NCBI RefSeq assembly: GCF_004210375.1
Contig: NC_134834.1
Coordinates: 148,523,009 to 148,587,008, forward strand
Reading direction: 5' to 3'
Source: Tachypleus tridentatus
Taxonomy: Eukaryota; Arthropoda; Merostomata; Xiphosura; Limulidae
Length of the DNA: 64,000 nt
Under the pieces are notes generated by a model, which had not been told where the DNA came from, searched no databases, and worked only from the letters and a program-made list of their open reading frames with translations. Below, piece by piece: positions 17,900 through 28,369 of this stretch (within the stretch, counting starts at the first letter, position 1; the number at the start of each line of letters is the position of its first letter). Position numbers and translations under genes: made by a program.

Positions 17900-19000
17900 T
17901 TTCTAAAATTGACCAAAAATCTGCATGGCAAGAATGTTTATAGTGTTATTAATATCTCACCAATATTATATGAACTCATAAATTTCCCTGTTTCACCAAG
18001 AGAAAGAGCGAATCAATGGATAGATCCAGTGTAAGACCAAAAAGAAAGAATGTTTATGCTCTTGAGTGTTCATTGTGATTTGTGACAATTTCTTGATCTT
18101 AAAATTGTTTTCCCATTCATCTGAATAATGCTTCATAGCTTTATGAATACAAATAGTCATCTGTATCTGATATTAAGGACATTTGTGAATCTACATTCCA
18201 TTCATGTTGACTGCCAAGAAATATGATATTGTAACATTTGAAATTATGAGGGCTTTCTTCTGAGATTCATTATAGCATTATTATCCACGTCTTATAAGAA
18301 GACAAGTAGGTACCTGACCTGAAATGCATTATCAATAGATGCCTGCAAGTTTCCCTAAGGAATTGAAAATGATTTGCACTCTATATATTTCAAAGAATGT
18401 TAAGAGTCCCCTTCTACAACAGTAACCTTTTTTCAAGAATGTTAAAAGATTTGTAAGTCCGTACTTTCCCTTAGTGAAATCATGTTGACAATCCAATGAA
18501 ACTCTAAACTTTGTTAAATGGTTTTGCAAAGCTTCTTTTGTGCAACTTACCAAAAAGTTGTACATAACTGACTTAAGACTAATGGACCTATAATAACTGA
18601 AACAATATTCTTCACTTCCTTTAAAAGAGGAGCATCATGAGCTAACTTCCAACTTTCTAGTACATGGTCAATGTTGAAGGACTGACAAAAAATAGTTGCA
18701 AGTGTCTGACATATCCAGTTTATAACCACTTTCAAAACCCTCGGGAAAATATTATTTAGCCAATAGATTTATTTTCCTTTAAACTTTGAAATTTTGTCTT
18801 GACTAGCTCAGAATTAATGCAGCCATCTTTGTTTCCATCTTCAAAATGTAGAATACTGCTTAAATCTTCAATAGTAGAAAGTGAATAAAAAGCAAAAACA
18901 ATTAACAACCCATTCATCTCGTAATCATCATATACAAACCTTTCTTTATCACCCCTTGAGGGTTCCACTGCATCCTGGCATTTTGTTTACACTTTATATA
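17900..19000 (-). mobile_element. CR1/L2-like LINE, decayed reverse-transcriptase region (inverted 5' part)
   Basis: Reading the minus strand from 19000 down, broken frames show the order of a CR1/L2/Jockey-group reverse transcriptase. VKTKFQSLKENKSIG matches the V..L..LK..KS.GPDG block; then FPRVLK matches the PRVLKE block; LESWKLAHDAPLLKE matches the 'P..WK.A.V.PI.KK' block; CQHDFTKGKYGLTNLL matches the QHGF.KGRS..TNLL block. A very degraded VKQG...YKHSCHADF near 17900-17990 may match VPQG...FADD. Stops and frameshifts show it is dead. It faces away from the LINE 3' segment at 19160-19590 and probably belongs to the same insertion. Confidence 0.7.
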
Positions 19001-19159
19001 TTTAAAGAAATCCAAACTGTTATTTTTATATTTTCAGCCAATCTTCTGCATTCATCCTTTTCAACGTCTTAATCTCCTGTTTCATCAACTTTCTTGATCT
19101 TAATATAGGACATATTTAGCCAAGGAATATGATGGAGGTTAGAAATTGAATATGTGAGC

Positions 19160-19590
19160 CACTTGATACAATTGTTTTTGTCTTGAAAAAAGAGAATAGT
19201 GAGAGGGAATTTGATTGAAATGTTCAAGACTACTAATGAAATTGATAGTGTTGATGCAACATCTGTTTTGTACTTCATGATGAGAATGGTAGGACTGAGA
19301 GACGTAAATGTAAATTTCTGCAGGATAGGAGTTTTCACTTTCTTAATGTAGTAGTTATTTGGAAGAGTTGCCTGATGATGTGGAAGCAGTAATTTAAAGT
19401 GATTTTAAGAAAAATTTTGAAAAGTATATGAATGATAAGGGCTAGCTTTAAGATTTTTTAAAAATTTATTTATAAATAGTTTTAGTTTAATTTAGAGGAT
19501 GAGACAAACAAGATAGATCAATAGGTTTCATGTTGTTCCAAACTACAATATTATGTTATGTTTTATTAAAAATTATGTTTGAGATATATT
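19160..19590 (+). mobile_element. CR1/L2-like LINE, 3' end of the reverse-transcriptase ORF and tail
   Basis: Plus-strand frames read KKRIVRGNLIEMFKTTNEID (the 'RR.RGDLIE.FK..N' block), then RSFHFLNVVVIW and, after a frameshift, LPDDVEAV and SDFKKNFEKYMNDKG. These match the 'F..R....WN.LP..VV.A.S...FK..LD' C-terminus of CR1-group LINEs. The tail resembles the fragment at 32940-33240 (a shared GATNGATCAATNG block and downstream TGTTNTGTTTNATT-like sequence). It is non-functional. Confidence 0.7.
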
Positions 19591-21600
19591 TCATGTTTGT
19601 ATAAAATGTTTAATTCATTTATGGAAAAGTTATGCTTAATCAAAATTTTTCTCCACCTAAACAGTTGATACTCTTAACAACAAATACAGAAAATGTTTTC
19701 ATAGAATACACTTGTTAATATACATTTTTGTGTAATCAAACAGAAATCCAAGAATGGAGTATGGTAAAGTTTTATTGTCCTGTTGTTCACTAGGACAATA
19801 AAAACAATAAAATAGTGTACAAATATCCAAATAGGATATTTGGAATAAAATTATTTTTTGTTAACAAAGCTGCATAAAATTTAAAATTGTGACACAGAAT
19901 AGTTGGAAATGTAATTTATTGAGATACTTTGTTATTGTGAAAATTAAAAGCACAATAATATCTATTTTTGAAGGTAACAACAAATGAGAAAAAATGACCA
20001 GTGTTATTGATATAACTTTTTAAAAATGAAAGAGAACAAACACTGACACTACACTGCTACACAATCTTCAATCAATAACTCTTTGGTTAATAACCAAAAT
20101 CATCTTTTCACTCTACTAGAACCACTGTTCTCTAATCCTTCACAAGGTATTTTGATATTCATAGATTATCATTATTCAACTCCACTTGCAGTGATATATT
20201 GAATTTCTATTTATTTGTAACCTTTCAGTTTCTTGGGAGTTTTGTGCTCTACACTCTCTCATTCTTATTTTCCTGTTTTTTTTTTTGCTTCTTTTTATTG
20301 TGGCTCACTCCTTTCTTACCAAAATATGTCTGATATTCTTGTGGATTTGGAATAGCTCACCAACAACTATGGTTGTGTATAGTAGATATCCTGCTTCTTG
20401 CTAATTTCTGTTGCAGGAGTATCTTTACCTGCTTGTATTGTTGAGTTTGTGGTCACTTCCTTTGTTTTGTAATGCTGTATGCATGCTTTACATACACTAT
20501 TTCTTTGGTCACTCTCAAACTAGATGTTTTCAGTTTCAAATGTGAACTTAAGGAACCACTGTGTTACAATTGATGGAATACTTTGGCTGAATTTTGGATT
20601 CAAAGGACTTATTTTATCAGAAAGTATTATGGTAAAGGACACAACAACACATTTAAAGGAAACCTGACCGTTCAGTGGGAAGAACAAGATCACACTTGTC
20701 CCACATAAGTTTACTTGTTCATGTTGAAGCACAGATCTACACTGTGAGTAACCTTTTCTGTGCCCAATCAGTAGCTTGTAACATTTTAAGGCCCAGAGTT
20801 TACTACTGAAACACATGTGATCAAGAGTAATGATTCGTACAATTTATTACCAAGTTTTATTGATGTAATATCTACAGTAGGCTAGTTTCCCCTGTTCTTT
20901 ATACTTTAGTTTAGTGTACATTTCATGTTGACCTGAAATTTTCAAATGTGAAGACATTTAGTAAATGTGTATTTAATTTACATAGGCATGTATATTAATT
21001 TTGGATACAGACCATGCATATAATGTACACAGGTTTGTATTCTAGTTTGGGATATATGCCACATGTGAAATATACATCGTTTGCCCATACCGTTCATAGG
21101 AGTCAGTGCTGAAATTTCAGCTGGATAAACAAAAACAATTTGAGTAAAATGTTATGCTCAAAGACACAACAGTAGTTATCGTGCCCAAGGTATATCGTAT
21201 GAGTTATAGGACACCAGATGACCGGAAATTAAAGAGTCACATAACGGTTACCTGATCTGTAAGTTATACTGACATGTGAAGGTTACATAATTTACAAAAA
21301 AAAAATGCCGCCTAAGGGGTAAAGTTCGACACCCTCCCACTTTGAACAGACATAGCTTTTCTGCTCATATCAAAAATACTTTGGTTTTGTAAGAGTGTAG
21401 TAAGTAATATGCATGCTTTACATATAGAACACTTTGAAAATTGTTAAAGATGAAGTATATCATTTAAAAAATGAAAAACAATCAACTTAACATAATACAC
21501 CTCAAAAATAATTTTATATTTAAAATTCATTTCATTAGATGTCAGATCTTATTTGTGGTTCATTTTAGACTAAATATATTTTTGTATTTATCTTTAAAGG
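19591..21600. other. Intergenic region with small hairpins, no recognised gene
   Basis: Two short perfect inverted repeats lie side by side: TTTTATTGTCCT/AGGACAATAAAA at 19770-19804 and CAAATATCC/GGATATTTG at about 19819-19842. The 98-codon minus frame at 20520-20816 shows no recognisable domain. Confidence 0.45.
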
Positions 21601-21743
21601 ACATGATTGGATAGTTCATTCTTTAGTATAAATCATTAGATCTTCATATCTATGTGGGTGTGAGAGACCATTCACTTTGTGACGTTCTTCTACATTATAT
21701 ACAATTTTCGTGCACTTTAACTGTATGATGATTTTCACAAACG

Positions 21744-21749
21744 TTTATT
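21744..21749 (-). terminator. Poly(A) signal of proximal orphan-gene copy
   Basis: TTTATT on the plus strand is AATAAA on the minus strand, about 235 bp beyond the stop codon at 21983. The minisatellite lies between the two. Confidence 0.5.
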
Positions 21750-21750
21750 A

Positions 21751-22003
21751 TGATAAAAATAACACAACAACATTTAAAATACAAAGTGATAAAATGATAA
21801 AAATAACACAACAACATTTAAAATACAAAGTGATAAAATGATAAAAATAACACAACATTTAAAATACAAAGTGATAAAATGATAAAAATAACACAACAAT
21901 ATTTAAAATACAAAGTGATAAAATGATAAAAATAACACAACAACATTTAAAATACAAAGTGATAAAAATAACACAATAACATTTAAAATACAAAGTGATA
22001 ATA
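21751..22003. repeat. Minisatellite, about 44-bp unit, about 6 copies, in the 3' UTR of the orphan gene
   Basis: The unit is TGATAAAAATAACACAACAA followed by CATTTAAAATACAAAG; unit length varies between about 38 and 44 bp. On the minus strand each unit contains TATCACTTTGTATTTTAA, which is identical to the last five codons and stop (YHFVF-stop) of the adjoining coding exon. The array therefore appears to have grown from the end of the gene. Confidence 0.9.
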
Positions 22004-22365
22004 CTTGAAACATGCATTTATCAGAATCATGATAAACAGAAAAGCAATTAAAAGGATTAGAAATTTAAAGAAGGATGCATTTTCAAATATATGAAATATG
22101 CTGCTTGTATTGTTGAACATATAATTTTCTATTTCGTCTTCACTGTTCCGATCTTCCTTCTCCATTGGCAGTTCCTTTTCGTATATTGTGATGTTGATTT
22201 TTCTTCCAGGAGATAACAGTTTTGTGTTTGTCATCGCAGGATAAATGTCTTCATGTGAAGTTACAGTTTTTTTTGTTATGATATGTCTTTCTTCTTTCGA
22301 TAATAATTCTTTGTTATCCTTGGCTTCATGAAATGTTTCAAGAGGTGTTATAGCTGAAGGTTTCT
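21983..22365 (-). CDS. Orphan small membrane protein, copy A, terminal exon
   Basis: No family recognised. On the minus strand the acceptor TTCTCATAAATCACAG precedes 22365, and the exon is open for 126 codons plus a two-base partial codon. It starts KPSAITPLETFHEAKDNKEL, continues as a charged, probably extracellular stretch (KINITIYEKELPMEKEDRNS; N-linked sequons NIT and NNTSS), then has a C-terminal membrane helix (FFKFLILLIAFLFIMILINA) and the short tail CFKYYHFVF. The acceptor phase (two bases left) fits the phase-1 donor at 24269 and a weaker phase-1 donor at 22523. With the 24270-24492 exon the protein would be about 201 residues. A poly(A) signal lies at 21744. A second copy lies at 22979-23323. 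Confidence 0.55.
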
Positions 22366-22523
22366 CTGTGATTTATGAGAATAATATTTTTAATATACAA
22401 ATATGTTCAGTTTTAATACAAGCAAATTAGTTAAATAATATTATATATAAAGACTGAAATTTTAAAAAGGATGGTTACAAAGAGTCCTTGAAAAAAAATA
22501 GTACAATCGCAAAGAGAAACTAC

Positions 22524-22608
22524 CACATTCTGTAAAAAAAACACGCATCGAATTAATGAAATAAGTACATGTGAAAGCTATTATAAAATATATCTTCAAC
22601 TGCATCAT
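22524..22608 (-). CDS. Orphan gene copy A, candidate signal-peptide exon
   Basis: An ATG at 22608 opens a frame MMQLKIYFIIAFTCTYFINS then MRVFFTEC: a short basic start, a hydrophobic core and a polar end, as in a signal peptide. A weak phase-1 donor (GTG|GTAGTT) follows and would join the exon at 22365 in frame. The homologous stretch in copy B (23323 downward) is also open, and the differences are multiples of three bases (one codon; T8 versus T17), which suggests coding constraint. The T-tract plus CAG also looks like a splice acceptor (22530), so it could be intron instead. Confidence 0.35.
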
Positions 22609-22887
22609 CTCTAAAAAGTTAGTTTTGTACTGTTGAAATCATCTAGACTTTTCCACTTGAATGATTTAATCATATCCAGAAAAGCATCTAAACTATATTG
22701 CGTACAAATCAGCTAAATTAACTACTGCACGAGCTACTAATAATTTATTCAACATCAACAGTAGGATATGATTGGATAGTTCATTCTTTAGTATAAATCA
22801 TTAGATCTTCATATCTATGTGGGTGTGAGAGACCATTCACTTTGTGACGTTCTTCTACATTATATACAATTTTCGTGCACCTAAAAG

Positions 22888-22893
22888 TTTATT
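22888..22893 (-). terminator. Poly(A) signal of distal orphan-gene copy
   Basis: TTTATT on the plus strand (AATAAA on minus) lies about 90 bp beyond the stop codon at 22979, in the position equivalent to the 21744 signal of copy A. Confidence 0.5.
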
Positions 22894-22978
22894 GGGATAA
22901 AAAAAAACATTTAAAATACACTCATAACATGATAAAAATAACATTTAAAACAGAAAGTGATAAAAATAACAACAACAT

Positions 22979-23323
22979 TTAAAATACAAAACGATAATAC
23001 TTAAAACATGCATTTATTAGAATCATCACAAACATAAAAGCAATAAAAAAAATTATAAATTTAAACAAGGCTGCATTTTCAAATAAACGAGTCATGTTCC
23101 TTCTCTTATTTTCTGTTTCGTATCCACTGTTCCTGTCTTCCTTCAGCGTTGGTAGTTCCTCTTCGTATGTTGTTATGTTGAAATCTCTTCCACGAGATGA
23201 CAGTGTTGTTTTTGTCATCGAACTACCACGTTCTGTAAAAAAAAAAAAAAAAACATGCATCGAATTAATGAAAGAGAAAGTATATGTGAAAGCTATTATA
23301 AAAAATATCTTTAACTGCATCAT
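22979..23323 (-). CDS. Orphan small membrane protein, copy B
   Basis: No family recognised. The minus strand is open for 114 codons from ATG 23323: a signal-peptide-like start (MMQLKIFFIIAFTYTFSFIN), a poly-Phe run encoded by T17, a charged domain with the sequons NIT and NMT (RGRDFNITTYEEELPTLKED), a C-terminal membrane helix (FKFIIFFIAFMFVMILINA) and the tail CFKYYRFVF. Two models fit. Either it is a single-exon gene, or the T17-ACAG is an acceptor (exon 23232-22979) joined in phase to the donor at 24269, giving about 158 residues. It is about 65-70% alike to copy A across the shared C-terminal half but lacks 43 residues present there. Confidence 0.55.
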   Translation of the reverse strand: MMQLKIFFIIAFTYTFSFINSMHVFFFFFTERGSSMTKTTLSSRGRDFNITTYEEELPTLKEDRNSGYETENKRRNMTRLFENAALFKFIIFFIAFMFVMILINACFKYYRFVF

Positions 23324-24068
23324 CTCTAAAAAGTTAGTTTTGTACTGTTGAAATCATCTAAACTTTTCCACTTGAATGATTTAATCATATCCAGAAAAGC
23401 ATCTAAACTATATTGTGTACAAATCAGCTAAATTAACTACTGCACAAGCTACTAATAATTGTTGGTGAAAATAAATGAGTTAAAGGTTTATTATAATGGA
23501 GAAGACAAGAAAACGGTTAACGACAGGATATTTGAAGATTATTAAATTTTCTTTATTTTTGCACAGATCATTGGCCAACTTTACATCAATACTGATCTAT
23601 TTCTCACAATCATTTTTATTGAAGTTCCACGTTAGTCCCCCGGCTTTTCATTTCAGAACAGATCAAAACAAGAAGATGTATTGGTTCTTGTATCATAATT
23701 TATTCAACATCTACAGTAGGAAGGTATCGTATCATCCTTAGAAGAATGTTTACCTGATAAACCAACTTTGTTATAAACCATGATAATGCGGTCTTGGTTA
23801 CGAATTACCTAATTTAGTACGAATGAAGTTGAGTTATTCAGTATATCGATATATAATTAAAACGCTCAAACAATGATCAGTGTAATATATTTTAAAATCT
23901 TATAAGTTAATATTTTTCAATTCACTGACAAAAATAGTGAAAGTTCATGCTATCACCAACGAAACAGTAACATTGACGTGTTATATAAATTACTTTGGTG
24001 AAATATATATAGATAAACTTAATGATAATATCACTAAACTTTATGATTTATTCGCCTAAATACTTTTA

Positions 24069-24125
24069 TGAAACGCCGATTTCTAGTGTTAAGTCCTCAA
24101 AGACATTTGTGTTCCACTGGGGCCG
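24069..24125 (-). repeat. SINE family 2, short fragment
   Basis: GCCGATTTCTAGTGTTAAGT, CCTCAAAGACATTTGTG and CCACTGGGGCC match the inverted tRNA-like head of family 2. Body and tail are missing. Confidence 0.65.
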
Positions 24126-24269
24126 GTACATATGTATATTACAACGGGACGCACAGACCAAACTGAAATCATGTGAGAGTTAAAGAATATAATCATTATT
24201 GATTGTCAGGTTGGCTAAAACACTGCTGGTTCCTAATAGATTTCATATAGGAAGAATTGTTTTTTTTAC

Positions 24270-24492
24270 CTGTGTTGGTCAGTTTCCACATAGAGACCCG
24301 CCGTTGGGAATTTGTCATCAACGTTTTAGCGGTTGAAGTTTTGTTATTTTCTTTTAAAATATGTATTTTTCCTTTTGTTGAACCTTTTTTTCGAAATATA
24401 ATGTTCTGGGTGTCTGTTTTAATAACAACAAACAGACACACCAGAAGAACTCCGAAAAAGATGTTAGATTTCGTATGAACGTTTTTCAACAT
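24270..24492 (-). CDS. Orphan gene, candidate first coding exon with signal peptide or anchor
   Basis: No family recognised. From ATG 24492 on the minus strand, MLKNVHTKSN is followed by the hydrophobic core IFFGVLLVCLFVVI and then a basic, Ser/Thr/Asn-rich stretch (FRKKGSTKGKIHILKENN; sequons NKT and, past the donor, NSS). After WKLTNT plus one base comes the donor CAG|GTAAAA. That phase-1 donor fits the acceptors at 22365 (copy A) and 23232 (copy B), which suggests a common first exon with alternative last exons, or a first exon left from a third copy. Without splicing the frame runs only to 24196. Confidence 0.5.
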
Positions 24493-24499
24493 GTCAAGT

Positions 24500-25083
24500 G
24501 TTTCTCTCTGGCTTTCGAACTATTTCAAATTGAACTTATTCTGCACAAATCCGTTACTAACGGATAATAAGAGAGTATTGTTGTGGGTTAGACAATATTT
24601 AGTGCAATAATATGCTATGATAGTGCTTTGATATCTAAACAATATTAGTAAACTGATTTTACCAATTTCAAATAAGCGAACAGCAGTAACTTTGAATTTA
24701 TTTAACTTTAGAAAATAAAACGACCTATATATTAGAGATGTAACTATATATATAAGTACACACATATGAAGGTATTTTAAGATTTAACAAACCTTTCGCA
24801 TTTACTGCTTCATTAGGGTTAATATACACAACTGTATGATATTAGAATATTCATTACCTGTAATGTTCTATCTCTCGAGTCTGTGGTAACGTGCGTCTAA
24901 CAATGTATAAATTACAATTGTTGTTCTTATTTTATGGAGTAAAATTTATGCTAACTTCTATAGCGATACTAACATGTGATATATTGTTACGTATTATAAT
25001 TTGAAATAATGGGAAATTTTAATTTAGGATTTAATTAAATGTTAATATGTATGAAATTTATGATACTTATTACTCGTAATTTC
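24500..25083. other. Intergenic AT-rich sequence
   Basis: 5' flank of the orphan gene. The minus frame 24520-24765 has no recognisable feature. No TATA box or other promoter can be assigned reliably. Confidence 0.5.
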
Positions 25084-25310
25084 AGGATGATGGATTCGAA
25101 TCTCTCAAAAAACTTGTTCTCCCTTTCAGCCGTCGGGTCTTATAAAGTTACGGTTTATCTCACTATTCGTTGATAAAATGGTAGCCCAAGAGTTGACGGT
25201 GGGTGGTGATGACTATCTGCCTTCCTTTTTGTCTTACACTGCTAAATTACAGACGGCTAGCGCGGATAGCCCTCTTGTAGCTTTGCACAAAATTAAAAAC
25301 AAAGAACCAA
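25084..25310 (+). repeat. SINE family 1, 5'-truncated copy
   Basis: It starts inside the tRNA-like head (GATTCGAATCTCTCAAAA), keeps the complete body (CCAAGAGTTGACGGTGGG, CACTGCTAAATTACAGACGG, GATAGCCCTCTTGTAGC) and ends in AAAAACAAAGAACCAAC. The frame 25178-25375 reads through it. Confidence 0.9.
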
Positions 25311-25587
25311 CCTATCCATTTAATGAAACTAGCTGGAAGTTATGTAAATTCATGATTAATAAAAGGTTATCTTAGGACATGAAAGTTATTTATATTTATA
25401 AGTTACATATATATTCTTTTAAAACCGAAAACTCTCATAGAAAAGGCAAAACACAAAATATGAAACTGTAAATTTACATGCATCTCTTCATGGAAACAAG
25501 AATCTTCATGTTGAATTTGGTGAAGATCCATCAACAGAGGCGAAGTAGTGGTAAACAAAACAAACACTCGTATATCCACACCCTACG

Positions 25588-25972
25588 AAGTTTGTTTTTG
25601 TATTTCGCACAAAGCTACTCGAGGGCTATCTGTGCTAGCTGTCCCTAATTTAGTAGTGTAAGACTAGAGGGAAAGCAGCTAGTCATCATCACCCACCGCC
25701 AACTCTTGGGCTACTCTTTTACCAACGAAAAGTGGGATTGACCGTCACATTATAACGCCCCCACGGCTGGGAGGGCGAGCATGTTTAGCGCGACGCGGGC
25801 GCGAACCCGCGACCCTCGGGTTACGAGTCGCGCGCCTTACGCGCTTGGCCATGCCGGGCCTGTAGGCCATAGCCCGACGTGGCTTTGCTATAAGAAAAAC
25901 ACACACAGGTTTGTTTATTTGAATTACTTACAAAGCTACACGAGGGATATCAGCGCTAACCATCCTTTTTTA
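25588..25972. repeat. Nested or adjacent SINE cluster (families 1, 3, 1)
   Basis: A full-length minus-strand family-1 copy (25588-25862) with a GC-rich head (GGCGCGAACCCGCGACC) is followed at once by a family-3 3' end in plus orientation (25866-25907, CATAGCCCGACGTGGCTTTG) and then the tail and start of another minus family-1 copy (25907-25972, GGTTTGTTTATTTGAATTAC). The 25781-26062 frame is SINE reading. Confidence 0.88.
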
Positions 25973-28096
25973 TTTATCATTTGTGCTGTTTACCGTTCAC
26001 GTATTTATTATACAATATTATATGGTTTGTGTGTGCTTATGAAATCATGCACTCGAAAGTAGTAAGTACTATTACTCCCAAGATCTATAGCTAAAATGTT
26101 TTAAGTTTAAACAATTATCTCAAATAAAATTCTACTGGTTTAATCTATGTAAAAAAGTGATACGTATAATAAAAATGATAATACTTTTTATCAAGTATAT
26201 CTTTACTGGCTCTATTCAGGTCTTTAATGAGAACTATATAGAGCGTTAAGACCATACTCACTGCAGGTGACAATGCCTTTCATCCTGTTCCAGAGTTGAT
26301 ATAAATACCCTCATATACCACAACAATTTATATATTTTAAATGACTAAAGATCGTTTTAACTGAGGTTTAGTGTGCTGTAAACCCAGTTGTCTTGATAAG
26401 TTCTGCTACTAAGCAAAAACATCATATGCAGCACGTAAGGTATGCGAAAAGATGTTAATTTTTCCTACATTAAATTCGTATATAATTAGCAAAGAAAATT
26501 TTGAACTCAAATATTATCAATATTATTATTATGAAAATTCACAAATGTAACAATTTACAGAGTACAGATCATACTTTGCAGGTGTAGGCATTACAAACAT
26601 ATCATTAAAAAGAAAGAAAAAGTTGTACATATTTAGTTCAAGATTTCAAGGAAAATACAAATGTACTTTTTGGATCCATAAAACAGGCTTTGAAATGCTC
26701 AAATGAAAAAGAAACATTTTTTACACAATATCACAAAAGCCCAAAGTAGGGGTGTTGCTCTTAATTAAACCAGTTAATTTTTCAATAACTGAGTTAAGTG
26801 ATCTATAAAACATGTTTAGAGACTCTCACCCAACAAGACTAGAAGTTTTTAAATTTCCTGAAAGGTTTGTTTGTTGTTTTCTGAATTAAGCACAAAGCAA
26901 ACAAACAAAATAATTAATTCACCACGAACTTTAAACTGGATGACTCGTTACTACTCAGCTGACCTTTACACCATCGGTCAGTATGCGAAACAAATCGATA
27001 ATGACTTGTTTGTATAATTTTTGAACAGGTGACTAATTCGCATCAATTTTACTGCAAAATCAAAATGTTTTGTTAATTTTAAATGTGTGACATAATTTCG
27101 GTTTGTTAAAAGTTATATTTATTTATCAATAATCTCAGCGATCTAATGTATTTCAAACTGAATATCCTGCAGAGGCTTTACATCCTGTTGAAGCCTATGA
27201 CAAAGCATAAATTATCAAACATTACTGGTCATTTTTCGCTTAGTTCATTTAACAAATATCTTAAAAATTAACTTAAGTGATCGAGTTTATTTTACAGTAA
27301 ATAAGTCATTTAGAAAATCTGTTGAGAATGCATAATATTAACGTCACCATGTTTAGTTTGAGCAAATTGTTCGTACTTTCTGAGTAAAGGCAGAGGGAAG
27401 AGTGAAAACAATGTGTCATGATAAATATAATCCAGTCGCAGTGCTTATTTTCTATTTGGATTTACTGGATTACTTTTAGTGTATATAGCTCTGGCAATAA
27501 TACCTACAGATGGAGCTATTTTACGTTTAAAGCGGTATCAGACGAATTGGATTCACAATTATACTGCCCATTTTCGTTTAGAAATACAACTTTAATGCTG
27601 TTATATCTTCCTATTTTCCCGTTTGGACATAATGTACTACTTTTAGTTTTATTTATTCAGACAAAAATACTTTGAGTTACATATGTAAACTGTACGATTA
27701 GTCAAATATGATATTTATATAAAGTTTGAACATTTTACTTATGAACGAACATGAAACAGCCTTTTTCAGGACTACATCAATTTGTAAGTTAAACTAGTAT
27801 GTGAATATGAGTGTGATATATATAGGACAAACATTTAGAGTTTGAATGTTTTATGTTAATAAGCAAAATTGTCCCTTTCACGACTAGGTTGTAAATTAAA
27901 CTAATGTATGTGTGCAAATCTCAAAGTAAGTGACACAATTAGTTAAAGTCTGATACATAAATTGTTAATTTTAACTATTCAAACCGTGTTTGGTATTACG
28001 ATTTGAAGATAAAATCGTTTCATTCATTTTCGTTTGGACTTTCAGGTTTATTTAATGTTTCCATCTTATATATGTATATAATTAAAATGTTGGTTC
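25973..28096. other. Intergenic region, no recognised gene
   Basis: About 2.1 kb of AT-rich sequence with a short family-2 tail remnant near 26868-26912 (TTTGTTGTTTTCTGAATTAA). The frame at 27418-27675 has no recognisable domain. Confidence 0.5.
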
Positions 28097-28369
28097 GGTT
28101 TGTTTTGAATTTCGCGCAAAGGTACACGAGGGCTATCTGCACTAGCCGTCCCTAATTTAACAGTGTCAGACTATAGAGAGGGCAGCTAGTCATCGCCACC
28201 CACCGCCAACTCTTTGGCTACTGTTTTGCCAACGAATAGTGGAATTGACCATCACATTATAACGCCCACGGCTGAAAGGGCGAGCATGTTGGGTGTGACG
28301 GGGATTCGAACACGCGACCCTCGAATTACTAGTCAAGTGCCTTAACCACCTGGCCATGCCAGGCCATTA
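28097..28369 (-). repeat. SINE family 1, full-length copy
   Basis: TTTGTTTTGAATTTCGCGC tail, ACGAGGGCTATCTGCACTAG body and a complete tRNA-like head (GGGATTCGAACACGCGACC, TTAACCACCTGGCCATGCC on the plus strand). It is one of the better-preserved copies. Confidence 0.93.

Larger units (their letters stand above)
21605..23460. repeat. Tandem duplication carrying the orphan gene
   Basis: The block starting TGATTGGATAGTTCATTCTT at about 21606 recurs at about 22770. The block starting AAAGTTAGTTTTGTACTGTT at about 22615 recurs at about 23329, ending near GAGCTACTAATAATT/AAGCTACTAATAATT. The non-coding flanks are nearly identical, so the duplication is fairly recent. Unit A is about 1165 bp; unit B is shorter by the minisatellite and by an internal deletion. 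Confidence 0.9.

Noticed and set aside
18332..19338. Separate small minus-strand genes
   Set aside because: The 18332-18968 frames are pieces of one decayed LINE reverse transcriptase, and the 19069-19338 minus frame is the shadow of the plus-strand LINE C-terminus.
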